A stretch of DNA of 64,000 bases from DTYU01 sp040756575 (lineage in GTDB: Bacteria > Bacillota > Desulfotomaculia > Desulfotomaculales > Ammonificaceae): assembly GCA_040756575.1 (NCBI GenBank), contig JBFLYP010000001.1, positions 248,001 through 312,000 of the forward strand, given 5' to 3'. The notes under the pieces are model-generated. The model was not told the origin of the DNA. It saw only the letters and a program-made list of their open reading frames with translations, and ran no database searches. Within the stretch, counting starts at the first letter, position 1, and each line of letters opens with the position of its first letter. Shown piece after piece: positions 25,092-33,882 of the stretch. Made by a program: the position numbers and the translations under genes.

Positions 25092-27488
25092 TCAGGACCG
25101 AAGAACAGCGCCGAATTCTTTCTCGAGCTTCCCTATAACCGCATCGACCCGGGAAGTTACCTCTTCATCGGTCAGGGTGCGGTCTTCTGCCTGAAAAAGC
25201 ATTGAAAAAGCAAGACTCCTCGTCCCTTCGGGCAGCTTCGGTCCCTGGTATACATCAAAAAGCTCGAGGGTCCGGAGCAAGTCTCCCGCCGCGGTTTTTA
25301 TTGCCTCCGCAACCGCCGCCGCCGAAACCTCTTCTGGAAGGAGGAATGAAACATCACGGGTTACTCCCGGAAACCGCGGTAATTCTACAAAAGTCGCAGC
25401 CTTCCGCGCCGCGAAAAGCGCCGTCAGATCGAACTCCGCTACCACCGCGCGGTTAGTGATATCAAAGGCATCAAGGACATCGGGGTGAAGCTCGCCAATG
25501 AAGCCAACCTCTCCGGGGCCGGCCAGGATGCGGGCTGCACGGCCGGGGTGAAGGGAGGGGTAGTCGGTAAGCGGCGTAAATACCGCTTCTTTTACCCCCG
25601 TTCCCCTGAAAAGAGCCTCGACAATACCCTTCAGGTAAAAGAAATCCATCTCCCGTGCCGGGTGCTCCCAGCCACGCGGTCCCTTCCCCATAACCGCCAG
25701 ACCGAGCTTCAAGCGCTCTTCCGGCAACTCTTCTACGCCCCGCGGATAAAATACCCTTCCCAACTCGTAGACCGCCGCGTTTTCCACCCGCCGGGAGGCA
25801 TTTCTTGCAAGAACCTCCAACAGCCCGGGCAGAAGCATGGTCCGCAGCACTGACTGCTCCTCACTGATAGGGTTCTTAAGCCGGATTGCATTGCGAAGAG
25901 GGTCGTTCACCGGCAAACGCATGCGGTCAAAAAAGACCGGGTTGATGAAACTATACGTAACAACCTCGTTAAAGCCGAATCCAGCCAGAAAATCCGAAAC
26001 TCGGCGCAGAAAGGTATCAAGCGGCGAACGCCGCCCGGGCGTGGTCTCACCAAACGGCAATGTTGACGGAACCTGGTCATACCCGTATATCCGGGCTACT
26101 TCCTCCACTATGTCTTCTTCAATACCCACATCCGGGCGAAAGGCCGGGACAGAAATAACCCATTCTTCTCCGTGCTCCCGAACCGCAAAGCCGAGGCGTT
26201 CAAGCCAGTTTAAGGCCTTTTCCCGCGGCAGCGGTACACCAAGGATCTCCTCCAGCTTGCCGGGCCGGACAACCACCGTTCTCGGCTGCGGCGGCACCGG
26301 GTAGCAGTCCACTACCCCTGGTACCGCCCGGCCCGCCCCGGTCCCTTCAACCAGCCAGGCAGCCCGGTCTGCCGCCAGCACGGTCCCCTCGATATTAACA
26401 CCCTTTTCAAAGCGGAGAGATGCTTCTGAACGAAGACCCAGCGCACGCGCAGTGCGCCGGATACTCCTCGGGCTGAAGTTTGCCGATTCTAAAAGTACCA
26501 TTTCCGTGGCGGAGGTTACTTCGGTGTCGAGCCCTCCCATTACTCCGGCTACCGCCACTGCCCGTTCGGTATCCGCTATGACCAGATCCTCCGGAGAAAG
26601 TTCCCGTCTTACCCCGTCGAGGGAGACCAGCACCTCGCCGGGTTTTGCCCGGCGTACAATTATTTTCCCGCCTCTTAAGGTTTCATAGTCGAAGGCATGC
26701 AGCGGCTGTCCCAGTTCAAGCATAACGTAGTTCGTGATGTCAACGATGTTGTTAACGGGTCTCATCCCGGCCAGTCGTAACCTGGTCTGTATCCACAGCG
26801 GCGCCGGGCCTGTTTGTACGCTCCGGAAAATCCGGCAGGCGTACCGCCCGCAGAGTTCAGGAGCCGCAATCTCTATCTCTATGTGGCTATCCGGATTCCC
26901 TTTTACTGACGGAAGGACAGGAGGCATCTTCAGCTCCAGGTCGTACAGGGTAGCTGCTTCCCTTGCAATGCCCAGTATGGAAAGGCAGTCACCGCGGTTT
27001 GGAGTGAGGTCGAGTTCCAGGACCACGTCGGGAAGCCCCAGGAGCGTGCGGATGTCCACGCCCAGCGGCGTTCCGGGGGGTAGGATCATTATCCCTGCAG
27101 AGCGCTCCTCAAGCCCGAGTTCGGCCTCAGAGCACACCATGCCGTTGGAGGTAACACCCCGGAAACGCGCCTTTTTCAGGACCATCCCGCCGGCAAGCCG
27201 GGCACCTTCCAGTGCCAGTGGGACAACCGCCCCTTGAAAAACGTTCGGTGCCCCTGTTACTACCTCATATACCGCATTACCCGTATCGGCCGCGCAGATG
27301 CTGAGCCTGTCCGCGTTCGGATGGGGCCTGACCTCGCGAAGTACTGCCGTGATCACGCCCTCTATTTCTCCACCCACCGGAATTACTGCATCCACAGCGA
27401 TCCCGGCGGCTGTCAACCTGTCCGCCAGCTCATTAGGCCGCACCGGGACCTCTACGAATTCGTTGAGCCATTTTAAAGGGACCCGCAT
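25092..27488 (-). CDS. pheT: Phenylalanyl-tRNA synthetase beta subunit
   Basis: 798 aa, full length. An N-terminal MRVPLKWLNEFVEVPV start and a tRNA-binding EMAP-like domain (HPNADRLSICAADTG) are followed by B3/B4 and B5 domains (DLTPNRGDCLSILGIAREAATLY, NIVDITNYVMLELGQPLHAFD), the catalytic-like core, and the C-terminal anticodon-binding FDX-ACB domain (FPGVTRDVSFLLPEEV). Charges tRNA-Phe with PheS. Separated from pheS by a 340-nt heptamer island. Confidence 0.98.
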   Translation of the reverse strand: MRVPLKWLNEFVEVPVRPNELADRLTAAGIAVDAVIPVGGEIEGVITAVLREVRPHPNADRLSICAADTGNAVYEVVTGAPNVFQGAVVPLALEGARLAGGMVLKKARFRGVTSNGMVCSEAELGLEERSAGIMILPPGTPLGVDIRTLLGLPDVVLELDLTPNRGDCLSILGIAREAATLYDLELKMPPVLPSVKGNPDSHIEIEIAAPELCGRYACRIFRSVQTGPAPLWIQTRLRLAGMRPVNNIVDITNYVMLELGQPLHAFDYETLRGGKIIVRRAKPGEVLVSLDGVRRELSPEDLVIADTERAVAVAGVMGGLDTEVTSATEMVLLESANFSPRSIRRTARALGLRSEASLRFEKGVNIEGTVLAADRAAWLVEGTGAGRAVPGVVDCYPVPPQPRTVVVRPGKLEEILGVPLPREKALNWLERLGFAVREHGEEWVISVPAFRPDVGIEEDIVEEVARIYGYDQVPSTLPFGETTPGRRSPLDTFLRRVSDFLAGFGFNEVVTYSFINPVFFDRMRLPVNDPLRNAIRLKNPISEEQSVLRTMLLPGLLEVLARNASRRVENAAVYELGRVFYPRGVEELPEERLKLGLAVMGKGPRGWEHPAREMDFFYLKGIVEALFRGTGVKEAVFTPLTDYPSLHPGRAARILAGPGEVGFIGELHPDVLDAFDITNRAVVAEFDLTALFAARKAATFVELPRFPGVTRDVSFLLPEEVSAAAVAEAIKTAAGDLLRTLELFDVYQGPKLPEGTRSLAFSMLFQAEDRTLTDEEVTSRVDAVIGKLEKEFGAVLRS

Positions 27489-27828
27489 TTATTTGCCTCC
27501 TTCATCAGTCGCTGGTCTTCAAACGCAACTAAAACTTAGAGGATTTGAAATGATTTAAGCCTTTAGTTGAAATCTTGAACGCCGCACGTAAAAACAGTCC
27601 GAGGTTAATCATATTGAAGTTAAAAAGTCCAAAGCAAAACGGTTCGAGGTTCAAGGTGAACGTTCAACGTTTAAAGTTGGCTGGGCCCTAAATTACTGCC
27701 GTCAAAGCTAACATGTTGAACGGACCTAAAGGTCCGTCAATTTGAGGTTGAATACGAACTTCGAAGTCGAACGGATCTTAAGTAAGTCTGTCTGAGCCCA
27801 ACTTCGAACGCCGAACATTGAACCTAAC
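27489..27828. repeat. Heptamer island 3 (GGTTCAA type), between pheS and pheT
   Basis: Left arm 27641-27680 reads GGTTCGA, GGTTCAA, GGTGAAC, GTTCAAC, GTTTAAA, GTTGG. The right arm 27798-27828 is the complementary counterpart in phase (ACTTCGA, ACGCCGA, ACATTGA, ACCTAAC). The centre contains a GGACCTAAAGGTCC-type palindrome near 27732-27745. The right arm begins immediately after the pheS stop codon. No gene in this gap. Confidence 0.7.
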
Positions 27829-28851
27829 TCAAAACTGACTCAAGAAACGAAGATCGTTATCAAAAAAGAGCCGCAAATCGCCGACGCCATATTTGAGCAT
27901 AGCGATTCGCTCGATTCCCATCCCGAAGGCGAATCCGCGGCAATTCTCCGGATTATAGCCTGAGACCGCAAGCACCCGGGGGTGGACCATTCCGGCTCCC
28001 AGTATCTCTAACCAACCGGTATCTTTGCAGATCCGGCACCCCTTACCGCCGCAGTTAAAGCAGGATATATCGACCTCCGCGCTTGGTTCGGTAAACGGGA
28101 AGTAACTCGGACGGAACCGCATCTTTGTTTCTGCCCCGAACATCTCGCGGGCAAAAGCCAAAAGAATCCCTTTCAGGTCGCTGAAGCGGATACCCGTATC
28201 GACCGCCAGCCCCTCAACCTGATGAAACATAGGGGAATGCGTGGCATCGTCGTCCCGCCGGTAAACCTTCCCGGGCGCGATGACTTTAACCGGCAAACTC
28301 GGCGCAAGCCGTTCGAGCGTTCGCACCTGCACCGGCGAGGTATGGGTGCGGAGCACGATCTCGTCGGAAATAAAGAAGGTATCCTGCATGTCCCGCGCCG
28401 GATGGTCCTTTGGCAGGTTCAAAGCCTCAAAGTTATAATAGTCTAACTCCACCTCGGGTCCTTCGGCGATACTGAAACCGAGGCCGAGAAAGATCTCCTC
28501 GATCTCCGCCCTTATCAGGTTTAAAGGATGCCTGTGTCCAACCATAACCGGATACCCGGGCAGAGTTACATCAATCGCCTCCGCCTGCAGCCTGCTACTC
28601 ATGGCGTATTCCCGCAGCATTGCACTTCTCTCGGAGAGGGCTCGCTCAACCCTCTCCTTCAGTTCGTTGGCCCGCTGCCCGATAATCGGTCGCTCTTCCT
28701 CCGGCAGCGACCCCATTTTCCGCAGTATCTTTGTTAGCTCGCCTTTTCTGCCGAGAAAGCGGATCCGCGCGGCCTCGATTTCCTCAATGTTTTTTGCGGC
28801 TGTGATCGCAAGCTGCGCCTGTTCCCAGATGTTATCGAGTTGTTTGAGCAC
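27829..28851 (-). CDS. pheS: Phenylalanyl-tRNA synthetase alpha subunit
   Basis: 340 aa. Class II motifs: GHRHPLNLIRAEIEEIF, the motif 2 loop GKVYRRDDDATHSPMFHQVEGL, and motif 3 GFAFGMGIERIAMLKYGV. The N-terminal coiled coil is present. GTG at 28851 is chosen because CGGAGGG is 6-7 nt upstream; the longer reading to 28878 lies across the ribosome site. A promoter lies at 29076-29104. I could not find a T-box signature upstream. Confidence 0.97.
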   Translation of the reverse strand: MLKQLDNIWEQAQLAITAAKNIEEIEAARIRFLGRKGELTKILRKMGSLPEEERPIIGQRANELKERVERALSERSAMLREYAMSSRLQAEAIDVTLPGYPVMVGHRHPLNLIRAEIEEIFLGLGFSIAEGPEVELDYYNFEALNLPKDHPARDMQDTFFISDEIVLRTHTSPVQVRTLERLAPSLPVKVIAPGKVYRRDDDATHSPMFHQVEGLAVDTGIRFSDLKGILLAFAREMFGAETKMRFRPSYFPFTEPSAEVDISCFNCGGKGCRICKDTGWLEILGAGMVHPRVLAVSGYNPENCRGFAFGMGIERIAMLKYGVGDLRLFFDNDLRFLSQF

Positions 28852-28899
28852 TTCTAACCCTCCGTGATAACCTTTCATCCTTCTTTAAGCAAGGCAGGA

Positions 28900-28921
28900 G
28901 ACCGTTGCAAAACTTCGCCGA
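28900..28921. repeat. R2 short dispersed repeat, copy 1
   Basis: The segment GAGACCGTTGCAAAACTTCG (about 28901-28920) recurs with small changes at 47337-47359 and 50354-50373. All three lie at or near the start of a minus-strand gene. Confidence 0.55.
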
Positions 28922-29075
28922 CCTCTGGCACTTCTCAAATCTCCGGGCTGACTGTCAACACTCTCGTGCCGTAAACAGATGACCCTTGCTCTTTCGATAA
29001 GCCAGCGTTTTCGGCACCTTCACAGAAACCTCGCTTCAACCGGACAGCTATTACGAATTCAAGGCATCTTAAATA

Positions 29076-29104
29076 ATTTTAGCCTTTACAGGTAAATTTG
29101 TAAA
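29076..29104 (-). promoter_or_regulatory. Sigma-A-like promoter of pheST
   Basis: On the minus strand TTTACA (rc of 29099-29104), 17 nt, TAAAAT (rc of 29076-29081), just downstream of the terminator at 29112-29142. The leader to pheS would be about 220 nt. Confidence 0.6.
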
Positions 29105-29142
29105 ACAAAAAGCTCTTGCCTGTCAAAAGAATAAGCAAGAGC
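29105..29142 (-). terminator. Terminator upstream of the pheST promoter
   Basis: On the minus strand GCTCTTGC (rc of 29135-29142) pairs with GCAAGAGC (rc of 29112-29119) and is followed by TTTTTGTTTTA. It separates the SpoU/ktr transcripts from pheST. A GGAGACGTCTCC palindrome lies just upstream at 29147-29158. Confidence 0.8.
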
Positions 29143-29282
29143 ATTAAGGAGACGTCTCCAGTCAAATGATATGTCGTTTATACGTCGGGTGCTGCTTCGC
29201 GGCTATTTTGAAGCTGGGTTAGTGTACCGCCAACCTGCGGTAAAGAACGTAAGCCCTGATCGATCCAGTCCTTTCAAAGAGT

Positions 29283-29342
29283 CTCCAAAAAAACTCGGCG
29301 GTCCAGAACATAAGCTCACAACCTTTCGCAGATTTTTTGGAG
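29283..29342 (-). other. Long-loop inverted repeat in the gap after the SpoU gene
   Basis: CTCCAAAAAA (29283-29292) and TTTTTTGGAG (29333-29342) are exact inverted copies with a 40-nt interior. On the minus strand the second arm carries a T-run. It may be a terminator for the methyltransferase gene or part of a small RNA. The rest of 29143-29538 shows no gene. Confidence 0.4.
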
Positions 29343-29538
29343 CCCTCGTTCAAATTATAACATACCGGCAACCCGAAAACAAGCAAAGTTCAATTCCATT
29401 TATTAATATCTTCAAACCCTGAATACTTGTATTCTCCCGTATCCGGGTCTCGAAAACATTCAAGGGTTTTATTCCAAAATATCCCATTAATGAACACGGT
29501 GCTGCTGGGGCTTCGTCATCAGGCACCGGCAAAACCGC

Positions 29539-30339
29539 TTAAAAGGCTTTTCGCTGGCGCACCGCCTCGTATATCAGGAGCGATGCGGCAACCGCCGCAT
29601 TTAACGACTCGGCCCCACCGGGCATCGGGATGAATACGCGCTCTGAAGCCGCTTCCCGCATCTCAGCCCTCGGACCCGCTCCCTCACTGCCTATAACGAT
29701 CGCCACCGGGCCGGTTAAGTTAGCGGCGTAAAAAGGAACGTCGCCCCGCGGGTCAGCCACCACTAATTTCAGTCCGGCATTTTCAATAAACGCAAGCGCT
29801 TCGCTAAGCGCAATCCCCTCGATGACCGGCAGGCGAAAAAGCGCACCGGCAGTGGCGCGAACAACTTTCGGGTTATAAAGATCGACAGTCCCGGGCAAAA
29901 GCACCGCACCGGAAGCTCCGGCAGCGCCTGCGGTGCGGATAATAGTGCCGAGGTTACCGGGGTCCTGTAATCCGTCAACTACAATAACTAACGGTGAAGG
30001 ACCCCGGAGCAGTTCGCTTAGTCCCACCTTTCGGATCCGGGCAACAGCGAGTACACCCTGCGGCTCTTCGGTGGGTGCTACACGGCCGAAAACCTCAACG
30101 GGCAGTTGATAAACAGTAATTCCGCGTTCGTGTACCAAATCCAGGAGTTTCGCCCGTTTCCCCCTTTCCGCAAACCGCGCGGTGCAGTAAACTGCCTCCA
30201 AGGGCAAATCGGCGGACAACGCCTCCAAAATCAATTGCGGACCTTCTATGAGGAACTTCTCCTCGCGTTCCCGCCGGCGTCTTCGCGCGAGGCGCAAAAG
30301 CCCTTTTACCCGCGGGTTGTGTTTCCCCAAGAAAATCAT
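29539..30339 (-). CDS. SpoU/TrmH-family RNA 2'-O-ribose methyltransferase
   Basis: 266 aa. An N-terminal substrate-binding domain (REEKFLIEGPQLILEAL) precedes the SPOUT knot: motif 1 DGLQDPGNLGTIIRTA, motif 2 IVIGSEGAGP, motif 3 VFIPMPGGAESLNAAVAASLLIYE. It methylates a ribose in rRNA or tRNA with SAM. Its position upstream of pheST is common in Firmicutes (YsgA-like). Its ATG overlaps the ktrA stop (ATGA). Confidence 0.92.
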   Translation of the reverse strand: MIFLGKHNPRVKGLLRLARRRRREREEKFLIEGPQLILEALSADLPLEAVYCTARFAERGKRAKLLDLVHERGITVYQLPVEVFGRVAPTEEPQGVLAVARIRKVGLSELLRGPSPLVIVVDGLQDPGNLGTIIRTAGAAGASGAVLLPGTVDLYNPKVVRATAGALFRLPVIEGIALSEALAFIENAGLKLVVADPRGDVPFYAANLTGPVAIVIGSEGAGPRAEMREAASERVFIPMPGGAESLNAAVAASLLIYEAVRQRKAF

Positions 30340-30980
30340 TGCTCGAGCCGGTTCAACCGGTCGTTGCGGCCGACCACAACGAGAATGTCCCCCTCTTCGA
30401 TCGCGTGGCGCGCTCCCGGGGAAATGATTATATCATGCCCGCGGCGGATGGCTAACACAGTAACCCCGTACTTCATCCGGATTGCGGACTCGCCTATGGA
30501 CTTTCCGACAAACTCCGGCGGGGCGATCAACTCCATGATGCTGTAGTCGGGTGAAAGCTCGATTTGGTCGACGATATTCGCCGCCACCAGCGCCCGGGCC
30601 ACCCGCACGCCCATGTCCCTTTCCGGAAAAACCACCTTGTCGGCGCCGACCTTTGCCAGCACCCTCCCGTGAAGCTCGGTGCGCGCTTTTGCCACGACCG
30701 TTTTTACACCCATTTCCTTAAGCATGACGGTAACTAAGATATTGGCTTGCACATCCTCACCGATCGCCACGATCACAACATCGAAATTCCGGATCCCCAG
30801 CGACTTCAACGCATGTTCGTCCAGCGCGTCAACCTGTACGGCGTGCGTTACAATATCCATTACCGCGTTGACCTTGTCCGTGTTGACATCCACGGCCAGA
30901 ACATCGTAACCCATCCGCGTCAAGGTCTCCGCAACACTGGTCCCGAACCGCCCCAGACCGATCACCGCGAACTGTTTCAT
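30336..30980 (-). CDS. ktrA: Potassium uptake regulatory subunit KtrA/TrkA
   Basis: 214 aa. RCK-N Rossmann domain (FAVIGLGRFGTSVAETL, with VDVN after strand 2) and a C-terminal TrkA_C domain. It binds nucleotides and gates the membrane subunit encoded just upstream. Overlaps the methyltransferase gene by 4 nt. Confidence 0.93.
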   Translation of the reverse strand: MKQFAVIGLGRFGTSVAETLTRMGYDVLAVDVNTDKVNAVMDIVTHAVQVDALDEHALKSLGIRNFDVVIVAIGEDVQANILVTVMLKEMGVKTVVAKARTELHGRVLAKVGADKVVFPERDMGVRVARALVAANIVDQIELSPDYSIMELIAPPEFVGKSIGESAIRMKYGVTVLAIRRGHDIIISPGARHAIEEGDILVVVGRNDRLNRLEQ

Positions 30981-30993
30981 TTCCTTTTTCCCC

Positions 30994-32361
30994 TTATCCT
31001 ACAATAATTTGTTCCTCCGGATGCCGGAAAGCCGCCCGCCGCCGCTCCGCAAGCGCAAAGGCCACCGTCAGCGGCCCGAGCCTGCCGACAAACATCGTCA
31101 TGATAATTACAACCCGTCCTACCGGGGTAAGCTCAGGCGTGATCCCCGTTGAGAGCCCAACCGTGCCGAAAGCTGAAACGGCCTCGAATAAAAGCCGGAG
31201 AAAATCCTTGTGCTCCACAACCAAAAGCACCAGTAAAACGATGCTCAGCCAGCCGATCGCCAGGAGGAGGATCCCCATCCCTCGCAACACCTGACTGACC
31301 GGTATCCGGCGTCCGAAGACTTCGGTTCCTTCACGCCCTGCGGCCAGCGACAACACGGTCAAACTTAACAGGATAAACGTTGTGGTCTTGATTCCGCCGC
31401 CCGTAGAACCCGGTGAAGCCCCGATAAACATGAGAAAACAAAGCCACAGTTGGGTAGCGGGGTTCAGCGCACCGATATCGACAGAGTTATAACCGGCTGT
31501 CCGGGGCGTAACCGACTGGAAGAAGGAGGCCAGCAGCTTTACCGGCCAGGAGAACCCGTGCAGTGTGTTTTCGTACTCAAGCACCAAAAAAACGATGAAC
31601 CCGGCAAAAAGCAAGGCCGCAGTAGTAACCAGTGTCAGCTTGGCATGAAGTGACAGGCGCCGCCATTTTCGCTGCGTTGAAAGCTCCGCTATCACCGAAA
31701 AGCCTAAGCCGCCGATGATTATCGGCAGGGCGATGCCGAAGTTTACCACAGGGTCCGAAACATATCCGGTAATGCTTCTAAAATCTCCGAAGAGATCGAA
31801 GCCGGCATTGTTAAAGGCCGAGACGGCGTGAAAAAGCCCGTACCACAGGTTAAGCGGCCAGGCGTAATCCTTGGCAAGGCGGAGAATCAGGACAGCTGCA
31901 AAGAAGGCTTCAACTGTTACTGTGAAAAGAAGTACGTACCGCACCAGCCTGACGACCCCGGCCACATTCACCTGGCTCAGCGATTCGCGGATAAGAAGCC
32001 GTTCCTTTAAGCCTATCTGGCGCCCCAAAAGGATAGAAAAAACGGTGGCGCTGGTCATAATGCCTAAGCCGCCGACCTGGATCAAAATGAGGATGACCGC
32101 CTGACCGAAAGACGACCAGTAGGTCCCCGTATCAACTACCACCAGGCCGGTTACGCATACCGCCGAAGTAGCAGTGAAAAGCGCCGTCAGAAAACCGGGG
32201 GAGACCCCGGTTTTCGCAGCCCAACCGGTATTTAAAAGAAGCGTTCCGGCAAGAATGAGCCCAGCAAATCCCAAAACCAGTATTTTGGGGGGCGTAAGCC
32301 GAAAGCGCTGCCGCTGCTTCCTTTCAAACCGGCTGTGCCTCAATAAACTCGCTTCGTCCAT
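30994..32361 (-). CDS. ktrB: Potassium transporter membrane subunit KtrB/TrkH
   Basis: 455 aa with about ten membrane segments and four selectivity-filter-like Gly loops (TSAVCVTGLVVVDTGTYW, HAVSAFNNAGFDLFG, FQSVTPRTAGYNSVD, FEAVSAFGTVGLSTG). Imports K+ with KtrA. The ribosome site is weak (AAGG close to the ATG). Confidence 0.94.
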   Translation of the reverse strand: MDEASLLRHSRFERKQRQRFRLTPPKILVLGFAGLILAGTLLLNTGWAAKTGVSPGFLTALFTATSAVCVTGLVVVDTGTYWSSFGQAVILILIQVGGLGIMTSATVFSILLGRQIGLKERLLIRESLSQVNVAGVVRLVRYVLLFTVTVEAFFAAVLILRLAKDYAWPLNLWYGLFHAVSAFNNAGFDLFGDFRSITGYVSDPVVNFGIALPIIIGGLGFSVIAELSTQRKWRRLSLHAKLTLVTTAALLFAGFIVFLVLEYENTLHGFSWPVKLLASFFQSVTPRTAGYNSVDIGALNPATQLWLCFLMFIGASPGSTGGGIKTTTFILLSLTVLSLAAGREGTEVFGRRIPVSQVLRGMGILLLAIGWLSIVLLVLLVVEHKDFLRLLFEAVSAFGTVGLSTGITPELTPVGRVVIIMTMFVGRLGPLTVAFALAERRRAAFRHPEEQIIVG

Positions 32362-32378
32362 TACCTTTTGAAGTAGTA

Positions 32379-32402
32379 AGCATGGTTGTTGTCAACCATG
32401 CT
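32379..32402 (-). terminator. Hairpin between rplT and ktrB
   Basis: An exact 10-bp stem (32379-32388 with 32393-32402) with a 4-nt loop lies just past the rplT stop. The following T tract is weak, so partial read-through into ktrB is possible. Confidence 0.5.
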
Positions 32403-32441
32403 CAATGTCAACTGAAGATATTTCAGCGTAAAGCGTTCTTA

Positions 32442-32798
32442 TCAGCTCAGCTTGGCCTTAGCCATCTCAACCAAACGGCCGAAAGCCCGCTGGTCGTTCA
32501 CCGCAATATCCGCGAGCACTTTCCGGTCAATTTCAACCCCTGCCTGCTTAAGCCCGCTGATCAAGCGGCTGTAAGATAAACCGTTTTGCCTTGCGGCGGC
32601 GTTTATCCTCGTAATCCAAAGACGCCTGAAATCCCGCTTTCTGGCCCGCCTGTCGCGGTAAGCATACATCAGGGACTTCATTACCTGCTGCTTGGCCACC
32701 CGGAACAGCTTGGACTTTGCTCCCCAATAACCCCTGGCCAGTTTAAGTATCTTTTTATGCCGCCTCCGCTGAACTACGCTTGATTTTACCCGCGGCAT
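32442..32798 (-). CDS. rplT: 50S ribosomal protein L20
   Basis: 118 aa from ATG 32798 (GGGAGGTG upstream). The typical sequence begins MPRVKSSVVQRRRHKKILKLARGYWGAKSK and includes YRDRRARKRDFRRLWITRINAAAR. Binds 23S rRNA early in 50S assembly and in Bacillus represses this operon. Confidence 0.97.
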   Translation of the reverse strand: MPRVKSSVVQRRRHKKILKLARGYWGAKSKLFRVAKQQVMKSLMYAYRDRRARKRDFRRLWITRINAAARQNGLSYSRLISGLKQAGVEIDRKVLADIAVNDQRAFGRLVEMAKAKLS

Positions 32799-32822
32799 AA
32801 GAGTCACCTCCCGAAATTAACG

Positions 32823-33017
32823 TTAATACGGCAAAAGTCGCCTTACCTGAGCTGCATCCCCTGGAGTCAGAACGGTCTTATGTCGCAGGCGACGGGTACG
32901 TTTGCTCGGTTTCCCCTCCAATAGATGGCTCTTGTTAGGGTGCCACCCGACAATTTTACCGGTAGCCGTCTTTTTAAACCGCTTAGCTGCCCCCCGGTGA
33001 GTCTTGATCTTCGGCAA
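32823..33017 (-). CDS. rpmI: 50S ribosomal protein L35
   Basis: 64 aa. MPKIKTHRGAAKRFKKTATGKI followed by LLEGKPSKRTRRLRHKTVL is diagnostic. Its start lies 35 nt inside the 3' end of infC, suggesting translational coupling. Confidence 0.97.
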   Translation of the reverse strand: MPKIKTHRGAAKRFKKTATGKIVGWHPNKSHLLEGKPSKRTRRLRHKTVLTPGDAAQVRRLLPY

Positions 33018-33546
33018 TGCTGCTCCTCCTTTCGTGATCCGGCCTGGGGGCCAGAATCATAATCATGTTTCTGCCCTCGAGCTTCGGCGCCCGTTCTACC
33101 AGCGAAAAAGCCTCAAGCTCCGCCGCTAACCGTTGTAAAAGCCTCTGCCCGATCTGGGGATGAATGATCTCCCGCCCGCGGAACATCAAGGTGACCTTTA
33201 CTTTATCGCCATCTTTTAAAAAGCGCATCGCGTTGCGCGCTTTAACCTGAAAGTCGTGATCCTCAATATTGGGCCGGAGTTTGACCTCTTTGATATTAAC
33301 GATCCGTTGCTTTTTGCGGGCTTCCTTGTCCCGCTTGCTCATTTCGTACTTGTACTTGCCGAAGTCCATTATCCGGCATACAGGCGGCTTGGCCTGTGTC
33401 GCAACCTCGACAAGATCAAGCTCTCGCTCTTCGGCGATACGTAGGGCCTCCCGGAACGGCACAATACCGATCTGGGTTCCGTCAACGTCAATCAGCCTCA
33501 CCTCGCGAGCCCGGATCTCTTCGTTAATCCGAAAATCCTTGGTAAT
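32983..33546 (-). CDS. infC: Translation initiation factor IF-3, with AUU start
   Basis: 187 aa from an AUU codon at 33546-33544. Reading from AUU restores the conserved N-terminus (TKDFRINEEIRAREVRLIDVDG), and GGGAGGTG lies 8 nt upstream; the first ordinary start, GTG 33501, would remove the conserved FRINEEI segment. The C-terminal domain has KEVKLRPNIEDHDFQVKARNAMRFL. AUU starts let IF3 repress its own translation. The acidic/Ser tail overlaps rpmI. Confidence 0.95.
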   Translation of the reverse strand: MTKDFRINEEIRAREVRLIDVDGTQIGIVPFREALRIAEERELDLVEVATQAKPPVCRIMDFGKYKYEMSKRDKEARKKQRIVNIKEVKLRPNIEDHDFQVKARNAMRFLKDGDKVKVTLMFRGREIIHPQIGQRLLQRLAAELEAFSLVERAPKLEGRNMIMILAPRPDHERRSSIAEDQDSPGGS

Positions 33547-33580
33547 AACCTAAACACCTCCCGGGATTATCCACAACGAA

Positions 33581-33602
33581 AGGCGGGCATACCCACCCGC
33601 CT
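33581..33602. promoter_or_regulatory. Leader hairpin upstream of infC (attenuator-like)
   Basis: AGGCGGG (33581-33587) pairs with CCCGCCT (33596-33602), 35 nt upstream of the infC start. On the minus strand the T tail is weak (TTTCGTTGT), on the plus strand it is strong. In Firmicutes infC-rpmI-rplT leaders are controlled by L20, so an L20 leader is possible but not shown. The rest of 33603-33882 holds no gene. Confidence 0.4.
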
Positions 33603-33882
33603 TGTTTTTTCGACATATCCTATACCATTCTTAACCTTACTGGCAGCACTTTGCGCCGTAAGGTGAGAAGCGGATGGCTTCTGCTTGTCGCCAAATCTTT
33701 GGCGGTATTATAACACGGGTAACACAAGGCGTCAACAAATTCCAAGGAACCGTGCTAATTTGAAGTACCAGCTGCGTGCAAGCGGTAGCCCCTACAAACG
33801 TATAACCGAAAGTTCCTCCGGGAGGGCGTTCCGGTTTTCCGGATCGACAGGTAACCCTTAAGTAAAAAGCAGCCGGTTTCCG

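Noticed and set aside
28852..29538. Expected T-box upstream of pheS
   Set aside because: No AGGGTGG-N-ACCGCG core on the minus strand; only a promoter and a terminator can be supported.
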